From: Plasticicumulans acidivorans
GTDB taxonomy: Bacteria; Pseudomonadota; Gammaproteobacteria; Competibacterales; Competibacteraceae
Assembly (NCBI RefSeq): GCF_003182095.1
Contig: NZ_QGTJ01000005.1
Location: 275,698-339,697, forward strand
Length of the DNA stretch: 64,000 nt
Direction of reading: 5' to 3'
In this document: positions 1-9,079 of the stretch, piece by piece
Numbering within the stretch: position 1 is the stretch's first letter
Layout of the letters: every line of letters starts with the position of its first letter
Program-made: the position numbers and the translations under genes
The notes under the pieces: model-generated
Databases searched by the model: none
What the model saw: the letters and a program-made list of their open reading frames with translations, nothing else
Told to the model about the DNA's origin: nothing

Positions 1-23
1 GTAGGCAAGTGCAGTGTCTTCAC
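1..23 (-). CDS. Possible 5' end of a divergent gene, perhaps lpoA (fragment)
   Basis: Read on the minus strand, a GTG at base 23 opens a frame MKTLHLP running off the window. AGGG lies about 8 bases upstream. In many gammaproteobacteria the lipoprotein PBP activator gene lpoA is divergent from rsmI, and the first residues would suit the start of a signal peptide. Only seven codons are visible, so this is a positional guess rather than a recognised protein. Confidence 0.2.
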
Positions 24-118
24 CGCTGCGGCCCTGTTGCAAATGAGCGGGTTGTCCGTCTGTCGAGCGTGTCGAGTCCGGCCCATGCCTGAATTTATTG
101 CCCAAGAGGAATTTCTGC

Positions 119-973
119 GTGTTCGTACAGCCCGGCACCTTATACGTGGTCGCGACGCCGATAGGCAACCTGCACGATCTCAGTCCGCGAGCGCGAGATG
201 TTCTGGCGACGGTTGGCACAATCGCTGCCGAGGATACGCGTCACACGCGCCAGTTGTTGCGGCATTTTGGTATCGATACACCACTGATTTCTCTGCACGA
301 TCACAATGAGCGGGATCGCTGCGGAGAGCTGGTGGCGACATTGGCGGCAGGAGCGTCTCTTGCCCTGGTTTCTGATGCGGGTACGCCGCTGGTGTCTGAT
401 CCTGGTTACCACCTGGTGTGCGCAGCGCATGCGGCGGATGTTCCTGTGGTGGCTGTTCCCGGGCCGAGCAGTCTTATTGCGGCTTTATCGATCGCAGGCC
501 TGCCGACTGACCGCTTCGTGTTCGAGGGCTTTCTGCCGGCGCGCGGTCCTGCTCGCCGGGTGAGACTGGAAGCGTTGGTGCGCGAGGAGCGCACGCTGGT
601 ATTTTTTGAATCCAGTCATCGTATTGGCGAAATGCTTGAGGATCTGGTGGCGATATTTGGCAGTGAGCGGGAAGCGGTCATTGCCCGTGAATTGACCAAG
701 CGTTTTGAGGAAACCTTACACGGGACATTGCCTGTATTGGCAGAAAAAATCGTGACTGACGTGGAGCGCCGCCGAGGCGAGTTCGTGGTGTTGGTGCGTG
801 GTGCGCCACCGGTACTCGATGAAGTGGGTGCGGACGCGATGCGGACGCTGTCGATTTTGCTGGAGGAGCTGCCGGTGCGTCAGGCGGCAGCGATCACTGC
901 GCGTTTGACCGGCCTGAAAAAAAATCTGTTGTATGCGCGTGCGCTTGAAATGGCTGCGCACAAGTCTGCTTGA
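119..973 (+). CDS. rsmI: 16S rRNA (cytidine1402-2'-O)-methyltransferase RsmI
   Basis: RsmI uses S-adenosylmethionine to 2'-O-methylate C1402 in the decoding centre of 16S rRNA. The protein has the tetrapyrrole-methylase fold typical of the family: an N-terminal VVATPIGNLHDLS motif, then AAEDTRHTRQLL, a glycine-rich SDAGTPLVSDPG loop, and VPGPSSLIAAL. Full length is about 284 residues, normal for the family. The GTG at 119 is preferred because AAGAGGA sits 8 bases upstream. A TTG at 98 in the same frame would add seven residues without a comparable ribosome site. The gene lies directly upstream of rnpB and then the dcw cluster, an order also known from pseudomonads. Confidence 0.95.
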   Translation: MFVQPGTLYVVATPIGNLHDLSPRARDVLATVGTIAAEDTRHTRQLLRHFGIDTPLISLHDHNERDRCGELVATLAAGASLALVSDAGTPLVSDPGYHLVCAAHAADVPVVAVPGPSSLIAALSIAGLPTDRFVFEGFLPARGPARRVRLEALVREERTLVFFESSHRIGEMLEDLVAIFGSEREAVIARELTKRFEETLHGTLPVLAEKIVTDVERRRGEFVVLVRGAPPVLDEVGADAMRTLSILLEELPVRQAAAITARLTGLKKNLLYARALEMAAHKSA

Positions 974-1006
974 TTCGCTGTTGGGCTGCGTGCAGAATCG
1001 CGCGCC

Positions 1007-1352
1007 GGAAGTCGGCTGGACGGTCGCTGCCCATTCGGGTGGAGGAAAGTCCGGGCTCCATAGGGCAGGGCGCCAGGTAACACCTGGGGGGCGTGAGCCT
1101 ACGGAAAGTGCCACAGAAAACAGACCGCCAAAGCCCGTCAGGGCTGGTAAGGGTGAAAAGGTGCGGTAAGAGCGCACCGCGGCGCTGGTAACAGTCGCTG
1201 GCACGGTAAACCCCGCTCGGAGCAAGACCAAATAGGGGAGCATGACGTGTGGCCCGCACGGCTCCCGGGTAGGTCGCTACAGGCGTCCCGGTGACGGGCG
1301 TCGCAGATGAATGATCGTTCTCGACAGAACCCGGCTTATAGGCCGACTTCCT
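1007..1352 (+). ncRNA. rnpB: RNase P RNA component (class A)
   Basis: This is the catalytic RNA of ribonuclease P, which trims tRNA 5' leaders together with the RnpA protein. The hallmark conserved core GGAGGAAAGTCCGGGCTCC is at 1041-1059. It is followed by the AGGGCAGGGCGCCAGGTAAC region, and the second half of the core, ACAGAACCCGGCTTATAGG, ends near 1342. The outer helix is visible: GGAAGTCGGC near 1007-1016 pairs with GCCGACTTCC near 1342-1351, fixing both ends approximately. The length of about 346 bases is normal for type A RNAs. It starts about 33 bases after rsmI. No convincing own promoter or U-tract terminator was found. Confidence 0.95.
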
Positions 1353-1554
1353 CTCTATCTCTCCATGAATACCGCTGACGGCGCCTGTGCCTGATGGTGG
1401 GGCTCGCTTGCCCCGGCCGGTGGTTCTGACTTCCTGGAGCCGCTCCTGTGTTACTTCGTACCGCTTTGTTGCAGGTGCAACACGGGTGTTGTTTGTTTGC
1501 ACATAACCTGTTGTTTGTGTTGCAGTTCTGTGGCGCCGAACACAGTCGGCTTCC
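1353..1554. other. Leader region between rnpB and the mra promoter, no gene
   Basis: About 200 bases hold no credible reading frame. Two small symmetrical elements are visible: a GGGGC/GCCCC stem near 1396-1412 without a T-run, and the inverted repeat CAACAC-GG-GTGTTG at 1478-1491 within a T/G-rich stretch just upstream of the mra promoter. The second could be an operator, but no known factor was recognised. Confidence 0.4.
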
Positions 1555-1584
1555 TTGACAGCGGGGATTTGCCATTCATATAGT
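1555..1584 (+). promoter_or_regulatory. Sigma-70 promoter of the dcw operon (Pmra)
   Basis: A perfect -35 box TTGACA (1555-1560) is followed after 18 bases by TATAGT (1579-1584). It lies about 65 bases before the mraZ start codon. The MraZ-box repeats begin at its -10 element, so transcription would start inside the operator. No intrinsic terminator was seen between here and the end of ftsZ. Confidence 0.75.
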
Positions 1585-1617
1585 GTCGGAAAGTGGAAGA
1601 AAGTGGGATGAGCGGGG
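1583..1617 (+). promoter_or_regulatory. MraZ operator: four direct repeats with 10-base period
   Basis: GTGTC (1583), GTGGA (1593), GTGGG (1603) and CGGGG (1613) recur at exact 10-base steps. Known MraZ sites in E. coli are TGGGN units separated by 5 bases, which gives the same period. The middle two units fit best and the outer two are degenerate. The array overlaps the -10 box and the likely transcription start, which would allow MraZ to repress its own operon. Confidence 0.7.
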
Positions 1618-1647
1618 AAGGCGTGCAGGTCAACGGGGAGTTCGTCC

Positions 1648-2103
1648 TTGTTCCGGGGCATTTCTGCGATATCGCTCGATGGCAAGGGGCGGCTCTCAAT
1701 CCCGACCAAGCATCGCGAGCGGCTGATCGAGCAGTGTGACGGCCAGCTGATCGTGACGATCGATCGAGACGGCTGCCTGCTGCTTTATCCGCTGCCTGAG
1801 TGGGAAGAGGTCGAAGCCAAACTGGTCAGACTGTCGAGCACAAACCGGGCAGCGCGCAGCTTGAAACGTTTGTTGATGGGGCATGCAGAAGAGTGCCAGT
1901 TGGATGCCGCGGGGCGAGTGCTGTTGCCCGCTCCTTTGCGCGAGTTCGCCAAACTGGACAAGCGGGTGGTTCTGGTAGGGCAGGGGAACAAGTTCGAGCT
2001 CTGGGACGAGCAGACATGGGGACAGCTGCGTGAAGAGTGGCTGGCCGATAGCGCGGGGACCAGCGGCGATCTCCCCGATGATCTTGAATCGCTCGCATTC
2101 TGA
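1648..2103 (+). CDS. mraZ: Transcriptional regulator MraZ
   Basis: MraZ is a SpoVT/AbrB-like DNA-binding protein, usually encoded first in dcw operons, that represses the operon by binding repeats in its promoter. The 151-residue product has the two tandem MraZ domains. The first opens with MFRGISAISLDGKGRLSIPT and contains the family's DGKGR motif. The second carries ECQLDAAGRVLLPAPLRE, with the equivalent DxxGR motif. The start is TTG at 1648, with GGGGAG 7 bases upstream, and matches the conserved family N-terminus. rsmH begins 6 bases after the stop codon. The repeats at 1583-1617 are its probable target. Confidence 0.95.
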   Translation: MFRGISAISLDGKGRLSIPTKHRERLIEQCDGQLIVTIDRDGCLLLYPLPEWEEVEAKLVRLSSTNRAARSLKRLLMGHAEECQLDAAGRVLLPAPLREFAKLDKRVVLVGQGNKFELWDEQTWGQLREEWLADSAGTSGDLPDDLESLAF

Positions 2104-2109
2104 GTTTTC

Positions 2110-3045
2110 ATGAATTCCACTCTGAGCCACCACAGCGTGCTGCTGCACGAGGCGGTCAATGCCTTGTGTATCAAGTCGTCGGGCCGCTATGTCGATGCGA
2201 CTTTTGGTCGCGGCGGACACTCGCGGCTGGCTCTCGCTTCCCTTGGTCATGGTGGCGCGCTCCTCGGGCTCGACCGTGATCCTGAGGCGGCGCAAACCGC
2301 TGCGCGGCTGACTGCTGAGGATGGGCGTTTCCGTTTTGAGGCGACGGCGTTCAGTGCGCTGGGCGACGTGTTGGAGCGCCATGGCTGGGCGGGGCAGGTC
2401 GATGGGATACTGTTCGATCTCGGCGTTTCCTCTCCGCAGCTCGATGATCCCGCGCGCGGCTTCAGTTTCGGCAAAGATGGTCCTCTGGATATGCGGATGG
2501 ACCCGACGCATGGAGAGAGTGCGGCCGAGTGGCTGGCGCGAGCGGCCGCCGACGAAATCTCGCATGTGCTGCGCGACTACGGTGAGGAGCGTTTCCATCG
2601 CCGGATCGCCCGTCATCTGGTCGAAAGCCGTGACAGCACACCGATCGTGAGCACCGGGCAGCTGGCGGCTTTGCTGGCGGAGTCGATTCCGACGCGCGAG
2701 CGCGGCAAGCATCCAGCGACGCGGGCATTTCAAGCGATTCGCATCCATGTCAACCGCGAGCTGGAGGAGCTGGAGACAGCCCTGCAGGCAGCGCTTGCAG
2801 CGCTGGCGCCGGGCGGGCGGCTGGCTGTCATCAGCTTTCATTCGCTTGAGGATCGGATCGTCAAGCGCTTCATGCGTGCTCAGGCGCAGGGCGAAGTGTT
2901 GCCGTATGACCTCCCGGTTCAGGGCGGCCCGCGAGGCGCCACGCTGCGGGTGATCGGCAAGGCCATTCGTCCACAGGCCGCGGAGGTCGAGGCCAATCCA
3001 CGGGCCCGCAGTGCGGTGCTCCGGGTGGCGGAGAAACTCGCATGA
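2110..3045 (+). CDS. rsmH: 16S rRNA (cytosine1402-N4)-methyltransferase RsmH
   Basis: RsmH (MraW) adds the N4-methyl group to C1402 of 16S rRNA, the same nucleotide that RsmI methylates on its ribose. The 311-residue protein has the typical start HHSVLLHEAVNAL, a SAM-binding region DATFGRGGHSRLAL, the ILFDLGVSSPQLDDPARGFSF motif (shown as one family signature split here by its conserved DLGVSS core), and near the end ISFHSLEDRIVKRFM. It is full length. Its last four bases (ATGA) overlap the ftsL start, implying coupled translation. Confidence 0.96.
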   Translation: MNSTLSHHSVLLHEAVNALCIKSSGRYVDATFGRGGHSRLALASLGHGGALLGLDRDPEAAQTAARLTAEDGRFRFEATAFSALGDVLERHGWAGQVDGILFDLGVSSPQLDDPARGFSFGKDGPLDMRMDPTHGESAAEWLARAAADEISHVLRDYGEERFHRRIARHLVESRDSTPIVSTGQLAALLAESIPTRERGKHPATRAFQAIRIHVNRELEELETALQAALAALAPGGRLAVISFHSLEDRIVKRFMRAQAQGEVLPYDLPVQGGPRGATLRVIGKAIRPQAAEVEANPRARSAVLRVAEKLA

Positions 3046-3410
3046 GCGCTCCCGAAACCCTGATTCCGATTACCGAGCCCGAGCCGCTGTCCGTGCGCGA
3101 AGCGTCGCGTCTGGTGCCGGCTGCCGAGGAGCAGGACCCCGTCGGTCGTAATTTCGCGACGGTGTTTGTACTGCTGCTCGCTCTGCTGGCGACGGCGCTC
3201 GGCATCGTTTTTACCAAGCATCAAAGCCGCAAATTGTTCATTGAACTGCAGTCCTTGCAGCAGACCCGCGACGAACTTGAGATCGAGTGGAATCAGCTGC
3301 AGCTCGAACAGAGCACGCTGGCGACTGAGTCGGTTATCGATCAGGTGGCGCGTACGCGCCTCGATATGTCTGTGCCCGCGCCCGAAGCGGTTATTTACGT
3401 CATCCGATGA
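3042..3410 (+). CDS. ftsL: Cell division protein FtsL
   Basis: FtsL is a bitopic inner-membrane protein that forms the FtsQLB subcomplex and activates FtsWI at the septum. The 122-residue product has a cytoplasmic N-terminus of about 40 residues. A single membrane segment follows, FATVFVLLLALLATALGIVF cut at its ends. Next comes a periplasmic coiled coil rich in L, E and Q, ending with VARTRLDMSVPAPEAVIYV, the usual C-terminal signature. It overlaps rsmH and ftsI by 4 bases each. Assignment rests on position, topology and the C-terminal motif, because FtsL sequences diverge quickly. Confidence 0.92.
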   Translation: MSAPETLIPITEPEPLSVREASRLVPAAEEQDPVGRNFATVFVLLLALLATALGIVFTKHQSRKLFIELQSLQQTRDELEIEWNQLQLEQSTLATESVIDQVARTRLDMSVPAPEAVIYVIR

Positions 3411-5137
3411 AACAGCCACGCCGCCAGATCTGGACCGCCAATCGTCGCAAGCTCGCACTGGGCATACTCGGTGTGGCTGCGGCCGGTATTTTCTCGCGCG
3501 CCATTTACCTGCAGGTCGTCGATACCGAGTTCCTGCAGGGGCAGGGCGACGAGCGTTTCCTGCGTACCGTCGAGGTGCCTGCCCATCGCGGCATGATCAC
3601 CGATCGCAACGGCGAGCCGCTGGCGGTCAGTTCGCCGGTCGACAGTCTGTGGGTACACCCGCCGACCCTGTTGGCGAATCAGGAGCGTTTGCCGGAGCTG
3701 GCGCGCATGCTCGGCATGAACGTCGCTGATCTCGAAACCAAGGTGCTGGCGCGCAAGGATAAGGAATTCATGTATTTGCGCCGGGCGATGGAGCCCGATG
3801 CAGCGGCGCGGGTCATGGCGCTCGGTATTCAGGGCGTGTTCAAGCAGCGCGAGTATCGGCGTTACTACCCGGCGGCGGAGGTGACCGCGCATCTGCTGGG
3901 GTTCACGGACATCGACGATGCCGGACAGGAAGGCATCGAGCTGGCTTACAACGCAGTGCTGCAGGGGCGTCCGGGGGAGAAGCGGGTCATCAAGGACCGC
4001 TATGGACGAACCGTCGAAGATGTCGAGAGCGTGCGTGAGCCGCAACCCGGACAGACAGTGACGCTGTCGATCGACCGCCGCATCCAGTACCTCGCTTATC
4101 GGGCATTGAAGGCCGCCGTGCTGGAGTACCACGCCGCGTCTGCGGCGGCCGTGGTGCTCGATCCGACCACCGGGGAAGTGCTGGCGATGGTCAACCAGCC
4201 GAGCAGCAATCCGAATAATCGTGCGGAGATTCGCAGTGATCTGCTGCGCAATCGCACGGTAACCGACGTCTACGAGCCAGGCTCGACGATGAAGCCGTTC
4301 ACCATCGCCATGGCGCTGGAAAGCGGTAAGTACCGTCCCGATACGCCGATCAATACCGCACCCGGCACGCTGAGTGTGGGCCGCTACACCGTGCGCGACA
4401 CGCATAACTACGGCTTGCTCGATGTGTTCCGCGTCATCACCAAGTCGAGCAACGTCGGCACCACGAAGATAGCGCTGTCGCTGCCGGCGGAGTCGCTGTG
4501 GAAGACGTTCCGTGCGGTCGGCTTCGGCCGTCCGACCGGCGTTGGTTTTCCAGGTGAGCAAGGTGGCTGGCTGGCGCATTTTTCGCGCTGGAGCACGATC
4601 GGCCATGCCAATCAGAGCTTCGGTTACGGTATCTCGGTGACGCCGCTGCAGCTGGCGCGTGCTTACGGCGCGCTGGCTTCGGGAGGCATCCTGCGACCGG
4701 TATCACTGGTCAAGCTTGATCAGGCTCCGGCGGGCGAGCGGGTGTTCCCTGCCGAGGTGATACGTCAGCTGCTACCGATGATGGAGTCGGTCATCAGCGC
4801 ACAGGGCACGGCTCAGCGCGCGGCAGTGACGGGATATCGGGTGGCTGGCAAGACCGGCACCGTGCATAAGATCGTCGGCCGCGGGTACGCCAAGAACAAC
4901 TACTTCGCCGTGTTCGCCGGTTTTGCGCCGGCGAGCAACCCGCGACTGGTCATGGTGGTCATCGTCGATGATCCGCGCGGTAAATCCTATTACGGCGGTC
5001 TGGTGGCGGCGCCGGTGTTTGCCAAGGTGATGAGCGGTGCTTTGCGCATCCTCAACGTGCCGCCGGACAACGTCAGCAACCCGAAGACGACCAACGTCAA
5101 GCCCGTCGTAGCGGCCGCGCCGCGAGGTGCACGGTGA
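3407..5137 (+). CDS. ftsI: Peptidoglycan D,D-transpeptidase FtsI (PBP3)
   Basis: FtsI crosslinks septal peptidoglycan. The 576-residue protein has a short cytoplasmic tail and one membrane anchor (about residues 15-35), then the PBP dimerisation domain starting near VPAHRGMITDRNGEPLAVS. The transpeptidase domain carries all three penicillin-binding motifs: STMK at 293-296 with the nucleophile S293, SSN at 347-349, and KTGT at 482-485. Its length is usual for FtsI. ATGA overlaps link it to ftsL and a GTGA overlap links it to murE. Confidence 0.97.
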   Translation: MKQPRRQIWTANRRKLALGILGVAAAGIFSRAIYLQVVDTEFLQGQGDERFLRTVEVPAHRGMITDRNGEPLAVSSPVDSLWVHPPTLLANQERLPELARMLGMNVADLETKVLARKDKEFMYLRRAMEPDAAARVMALGIQGVFKQREYRRYYPAAEVTAHLLGFTDIDDAGQEGIELAYNAVLQGRPGEKRVIKDRYGRTVEDVESVREPQPGQTVTLSIDRRIQYLAYRALKAAVLEYHAASAAAVVLDPTTGEVLAMVNQPSSNPNNRAEIRSDLLRNRTVTDVYEPGSTMKPFTIAMALESGKYRPDTPINTAPGTLSVGRYTVRDTHNYGLLDVFRVITKSSNVGTTKIALSLPAESLWKTFRAVGFGRPTGVGFPGEQGGWLAHFSRWSTIGHANQSFGYGISVTPLQLARAYGALASGGILRPVSLVKLDQAPAGERVFPAEVIRQLLPMMESVISAQGTAQRAAVTGYRVAGKTGTVHKIVGRGYAKNNYFAVFAGFAPASNPRLVMVVIVDDPRGKSYYGGLVAAPVFAKVMSGALRILNVPPDNVSNPKTTNVKPVVAAAPRGAR

Positions 5138-6618
5138 ACCGCTTGCGGCTTCCCGAACTGCTGGCGCTCGCGGATCGCACGGTGCCTGACATCCCGGTGG
5201 CCGGGCTGACGCTTGACAGCCGTGCTGTGCAGCCGGGCTGGGTGTTCTGCGCCTTGCGTGGTCATGCTCGTCATGGCATCGAATTCGCCGCCGAGGCGGT
5301 GGCCCGCGGTGCGGCGGCCGTCATCTACGAGCCGCCCGTGCCGGCTGCGGCTCTGTCGGCGCTCGCTGTACCACTGCTTGCCATCGACGGGCTCGGCCGG
5401 CGTTTGAGCAGCATCGCCGGGCGCCTGTTCGCCGAGCCGACACCTGCGCTGCATCTCATCGGCATCACCGGCACTGACGGCAAAACCTCCTGCGCGCATT
5501 TCACCGCTCAGGCGTTGTCGACGGCACAGCGTCCAGCCGGATTCCTGGGCACGATTGGCTACGGTCTGTTTGGTGACTTGCAGACGGCGACCCATACCAC
5601 GCCCGACCCGATCCGCGTGCAGGCGCTGCTGGCGCAGATGCGGGCGCAGGGCGCGGCGTACGCGGCAATGGAGGTGTCTTCGCATGCGCTTGATCAGGGT
5701 CGCGTCGACGGTGTGCACTTCGCCTGCGCGGTGCTGACCAACCTCACGCGCGACCATCTCGATTACCACGGTACCGTCGCTGCCTATGCTGCGGCCAAGG
5801 CGCGGCTGTTCACCGAGCTCGATGTCGCGGCGCGCGTGCTCAATGCCGACGATGCTTTTGGCCGTGAACTGCTGCAACGCACGGCAGCACGCGGGCCGAT
5901 CGCTTACGGCTTTGGCGCTGAGGTCATGCACGCGGCGGGAGGCTGGGTGCAGGGGCGTGCGCTGCAGCTCGACGACGCCGGACTCGGCATCGATCTGCAT
6001 ACCCATCGTGGCGATGCGACGCTGCGTGCCCGTGTGCTCGGCCGTTTCAACGCCTCGAACCTGATGGCGGCCTGCGCTGCGCTGCTGGCGCTGGGTTTTG
6101 ATCTCGACGATGCCGTCGAGCGGCTGGGGCGGGTCGATACCGTCCCCGGACGCATGGAGTGCTTCGGCGGCGGGGCGCAGCAGCCGCTCGCCGTTGTCGA
6201 TTATGCCCATACGCCGTTCGCCCTTGAGTCGGTGCTGGGCGCCTTGCGCGCCCACACGCGCGGACGCCTGTTCTGCGTGTTCGGCTGTGGCGGGGACCGT
6301 GATACCGGCAAGCGGCCGCAAATGGGAGCGATTGCCGAGCGCCTGGCCGATGTCGTCATCGTCACCAGCGACAACCCGCGCTCCGAGGTGCCGGAGGCGA
6401 TCATCGCCGACATCCTCGCCGGCTGCCGGCAGCGCGAGCGCATTCAGGCCGTCAGCGATCGTGCCGAGGCGATTCATGTGGCGCTCACCGCCGCCGGACC
6501 CGGGGATGTCGTGCTCGTCGCCGGCAAGGGACACGAGGACTACCAGATCATCGGCAGCGAGCGGCGCAGTTTCAGCGATCGTGCCGAGTTGCGTGCCTGG
6601 TTCGGAGAATGCGCATGA
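5134..6618 (+). CDS. murE: UDP-MurNAc-L-Ala-D-Glu:meso-diaminopimelate ligase
   Basis: MurE adds the third stem-peptide residue in the cytoplasm at the cost of ATP. The 494-residue protein shows the Mur-ligase P-loop GTDGKT at 113-118 and the DNPR motif at 413-416, the signature of meso-diaminopimelate (rather than lysine) specificity. C-terminal GKGHEDYQ is also typical. The start is GTG at 5134, overlapping the ftsI stop as GTGA. Confidence 0.97.
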   Translation: MNRLRLPELLALADRTVPDIPVAGLTLDSRAVQPGWVFCALRGHARHGIEFAAEAVARGAAAVIYEPPVPAAALSALAVPLLAIDGLGRRLSSIAGRLFAEPTPALHLIGITGTDGKTSCAHFTAQALSTAQRPAGFLGTIGYGLFGDLQTATHTTPDPIRVQALLAQMRAQGAAYAAMEVSSHALDQGRVDGVHFACAVLTNLTRDHLDYHGTVAAYAAAKARLFTELDVAARVLNADDAFGRELLQRTAARGPIAYGFGAEVMHAAGGWVQGRALQLDDAGLGIDLHTHRGDATLRARVLGRFNASNLMAACAALLALGFDLDDAVERLGRVDTVPGRMECFGGGAQQPLAVVDYAHTPFALESVLGALRAHTRGRLFCVFGCGGDRDTGKRPQMGAIAERLADVVIVTSDNPRSEVPEAIIADILAGCRQRERIQAVSDRAEAIHVALTAAGPGDVVLVAGKGHEDYQIIGSERRSFSDRAELRAWFGECA

Positions 6619-7988
6619 AGCCGCTGCCACTGTCTCATCTGGCCACCGCACTGTGTGCCGAGCTGATCGGGCACGATGTCGAGGTGCGCGGCGTCGCTAC
6701 CGATTCGCGCACGGTTGCGGCCGGAGAGCTGTTCGTGGCGCTGTCGGGGCCGAATTTTGACGGTCACGCCTTCGCCGCCACGGCCCGCGAGCGTGGCGCC
6801 AGTGCGGCGCTGGTCGCGCACCCGCTGGCGCTCGATCTGCCGCAGCTGGTGGTCGCTGATACCCGGCTTGCACTCGGTCGTCTTGGTGCCTTTAACCGTG
6901 CGGCGTTTCGCCGACCGCTGATCGGCCTGACCGGCAGCAACGGCAAGACCACACTCAAGGAGTTGTGCGCTGCGGTGCTGCGCCAGCGCGGCACGGTGCT
7001 GGCGACCCGCGGCAATCTCAACAACGATATCGGTGTGCCGCTGACCCTGCTTGGCCTTGAGACGCAGGATTACGCCGTCATCGAGATGGGAGCCAATCAT
7101 CCGGGTGAGATCGCCTACCTGACCGGGCTGGCGATGCCGGACGTGGCGATCCTCAACAATGCCGGCCCCTGCCACCTCGAAGGCTTTGGTGATCTCGACG
7201 GTGTGGCGCGAGCCAAGGGGGAAATCTTCTCCGGTCTCGGCGCGCACGGAGTGGCGGTGATCAATGCCGATGACGTTTACGTCGACTACTGGCGTGGCCT
7301 CAACGGCGAGCATCACGTCGCCACCTTCGCTCTCGATGCCGCTGCCGATGTGACGGCAAGCCTGCTGGCCAGTGACGAGGCCGGTCAGCGGCTGCGCCTG
7401 TCGACGCCGCAGGGCGCGATCGAATGCCGGCTCGGCCTGCACGGTCGCCACAATCTGCGTAACGCCGCCGCCGCCGCCGCCGCGACGCTGGCCGTCGGTG
7501 CCACGCTCGATGACATCGCTGCCGGCTTCGCTGCGATGCAGCCTGTCGCCGGGCGCCTGCAGCGCCTGGCCGGGCGGCACGACAGCGTGCTGATCAATGA
7601 TGCCTACAACGCCAATCCGGCTTCACTCGCCGCCGGCTTGGAAGCGCTGGGGGCTGAGCCGGGTGAACACTGGCTGGTTCTCGGCGATATGGGCGAGCTC
7701 GGTACGCAGGCCACCACGCTGCACGCCCTCAGTGGCGAGCGGGCGCGGACCTGTGGTTTCACGCGGCTCTACGGCTTCGGCCCGAACAGCCGGCATGCGG
7801 TCGACGCCTTCGGCGCCGGCGGCAGGCATTTCACCGATATCGACACGCTGGTGTCTGCACTCGACGGCGATCTCGCGGTTGCGGCCGCGCCGATCGTGCT
7901 GGTCAAGGGCTCACGTTCCATGCGCATGGAGCGCGTGGTGCGGGCACTGGCGATTCAAGACAACGACCCGAACACAGGGACTCACTGA
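6615..7988 (+). CDS. murF: UDP-MurNAc-tripeptide:D-alanyl-D-alanine ligase
   Basis: MurF adds D-Ala-D-Ala to the UDP-MurNAc tripeptide, completing the cytoplasmic precursor. It has the Mur-ligase N-domain (VRGVATDSRTVAAGELFVAL), the ATP loop GSNGKTT from residue 107, and the NDAYNANPASL substrate motif. The product is 457 residues from the ATG at 6615, chosen because it overlaps the murE stop as ATGA and has GGAGAA 5 bases upstream. Another ATG at 6609 would add two residues. mraY follows 3 bases after the stop codon. Confidence 0.96.
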   Translation: MKPLPLSHLATALCAELIGHDVEVRGVATDSRTVAAGELFVALSGPNFDGHAFAATARERGASAALVAHPLALDLPQLVVADTRLALGRLGAFNRAAFRRPLIGLTGSNGKTTLKELCAAVLRQRGTVLATRGNLNNDIGVPLTLLGLETQDYAVIEMGANHPGEIAYLTGLAMPDVAILNNAGPCHLEGFGDLDGVARAKGEIFSGLGAHGVAVINADDVYVDYWRGLNGEHHVATFALDAAADVTASLLASDEAGQRLRLSTPQGAIECRLGLHGRHNLRNAAAAAAATLAVGATLDDIAAGFAAMQPVAGRLQRLAGRHDSVLINDAYNANPASLAAGLEALGAEPGEHWLVLGDMGELGTQATTLHALSGERARTCGFTRLYGFGPNSRHAVDAFGAGGRHFTDIDTLVSALDGDLAVAAAPIVLVKGSRSMRMERVVRALAIQDNDPNTGTH

Positions 7989-7991
7989 GCG

Positions 7992-9074
7992 ATGCTGGTC
8001 TTTCTGGCCGAGCTGCTGACCCACTACTACAGCGGCTTCAACGTATTTTCCTACCTGACGCTGCGGACCATCCTCGGCCTGCTGACGGCGCTGTTCATTG
8101 CGCTGCTGGTCGGCCCGGCGATGATTCGTCGTCTTTCCTATTACCAGATCGGGCAGTTCGTGCGTCAGGACGGCCCGCAATCGCATCTGTCGAAGGCGGG
8201 AACGCCGACGATGGGCGGTGCGCTGATCCTGGTTGCCATCGCTGTCGCGACCCTGCTGTGGGCCGATCTGCGCAACGAGTACGTCTGGATCGTGTTGCTG
8301 GTGATGCTGGCCTTCGGCGCCATCGGCTGGGTCGATGACTACCGCAAGCTGGTCAAAAAACAATCCAAAGGATTGTCAGCCAAAGAAAAATACTTCTGGC
8401 AGTCGGTCGCGGGATTGATCGCGGCCGTGCTCCTGTACCTCACGGCCAAGACCCCGGTGTCGACGGCGCTGATCGTGCCGTTCTTCAAGAACGTGGTTAT
8501 CGAACTCGGTCCCTGGTTCATCCTGCTCGCCTACCTGACCGTGGTCGGTTCCTCGAATGCGGTCAATCTGACTGACGGCCTCGACGGCTTGGCGATCATG
8601 CCGACGGTGATGGTCGCTGGCGGTCTGGGCGTGTTCGCCTACCTGTCCGGTAATGCGATCTTCGCCAATTACCTCGGCATTCCCTATGTCTCCGGTGTCG
8701 GCGAGGTGATGGTGTTCTGCGGTGCCATCTTCGGTGCCGGCCTTGGTTTTCTGTGGTTCAACGCCTACCCGGCGCAGGTGTTCATGGGCGACGTCGGCGC
8801 CCTGGCGCTCGGTGCGGCGCTCGGCATCGTCGCCGTCGTCGTGCGCCAGGAGATCGTGCTGGTGATCATGGGCGGCGTGTTCGTCATGGAAACGGTGTCG
8901 GTGATCCTGCAGGTCGGCTCGTTCAAGCTGACCGGCCGGCGCATCTTCCGCATGGCACCGCTGCACCATCACTTCGAGCTCAAGGGCTGGCCCGAGCCGC
9001 GCGTGATCGTGCGTTTCTGGATCGTCACGGTGGTCCTCGTGATGATTGGCCTGTCGACGCTGAAGATCCGGTGA
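7992..9074 (+). CDS. mraY: Phospho-MurNAc-pentapeptide transferase MraY
   Basis: MraY transfers phospho-MurNAc-pentapeptide to undecaprenyl phosphate, giving lipid I at the inner membrane. The 360-residue protein is strongly hydrophobic with about ten membrane segments. Family motifs are [20 protein letters not shown], the aspartate pair in VDDYRKL followed by [20 protein letters not shown], and [13 protein letters not shown] near the end. Size is normal. Confidence 0.97.
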   Translation: MLVFLAELLTHYYSGFNVFSYLTLRTILGLLTALFIALLVGPAMIRRLSYYQIGQFVRQDGPQSHLSKAGTPTMGGALILVAIAVATLLWADLRNEYVWIVLLVMLAFGAIGWVDDYRKLVKKQSKGLSAKEKYFWQSVAGLIAAVLLYLTAKTPVSTALIVPFFKNVVIELGPWFILLAYLTVVGSSNAVNLTDGLDGLAIMPTVMVAGGLGVFAYLSGNAIFANYLGIPYVSGVGEVMVFCGAIFGAGLGFLWFNAYPAQVFMGDVGALALGAALGIVAVVVRQEIVLVIMGGVFVMETVSVILQVGSFKLTGRRIFRMAPLHHHFELKGWPEPRVIVRFWIVTVVLVMIGLSTLKIR

Positions 9075-9079
9075 CGACG

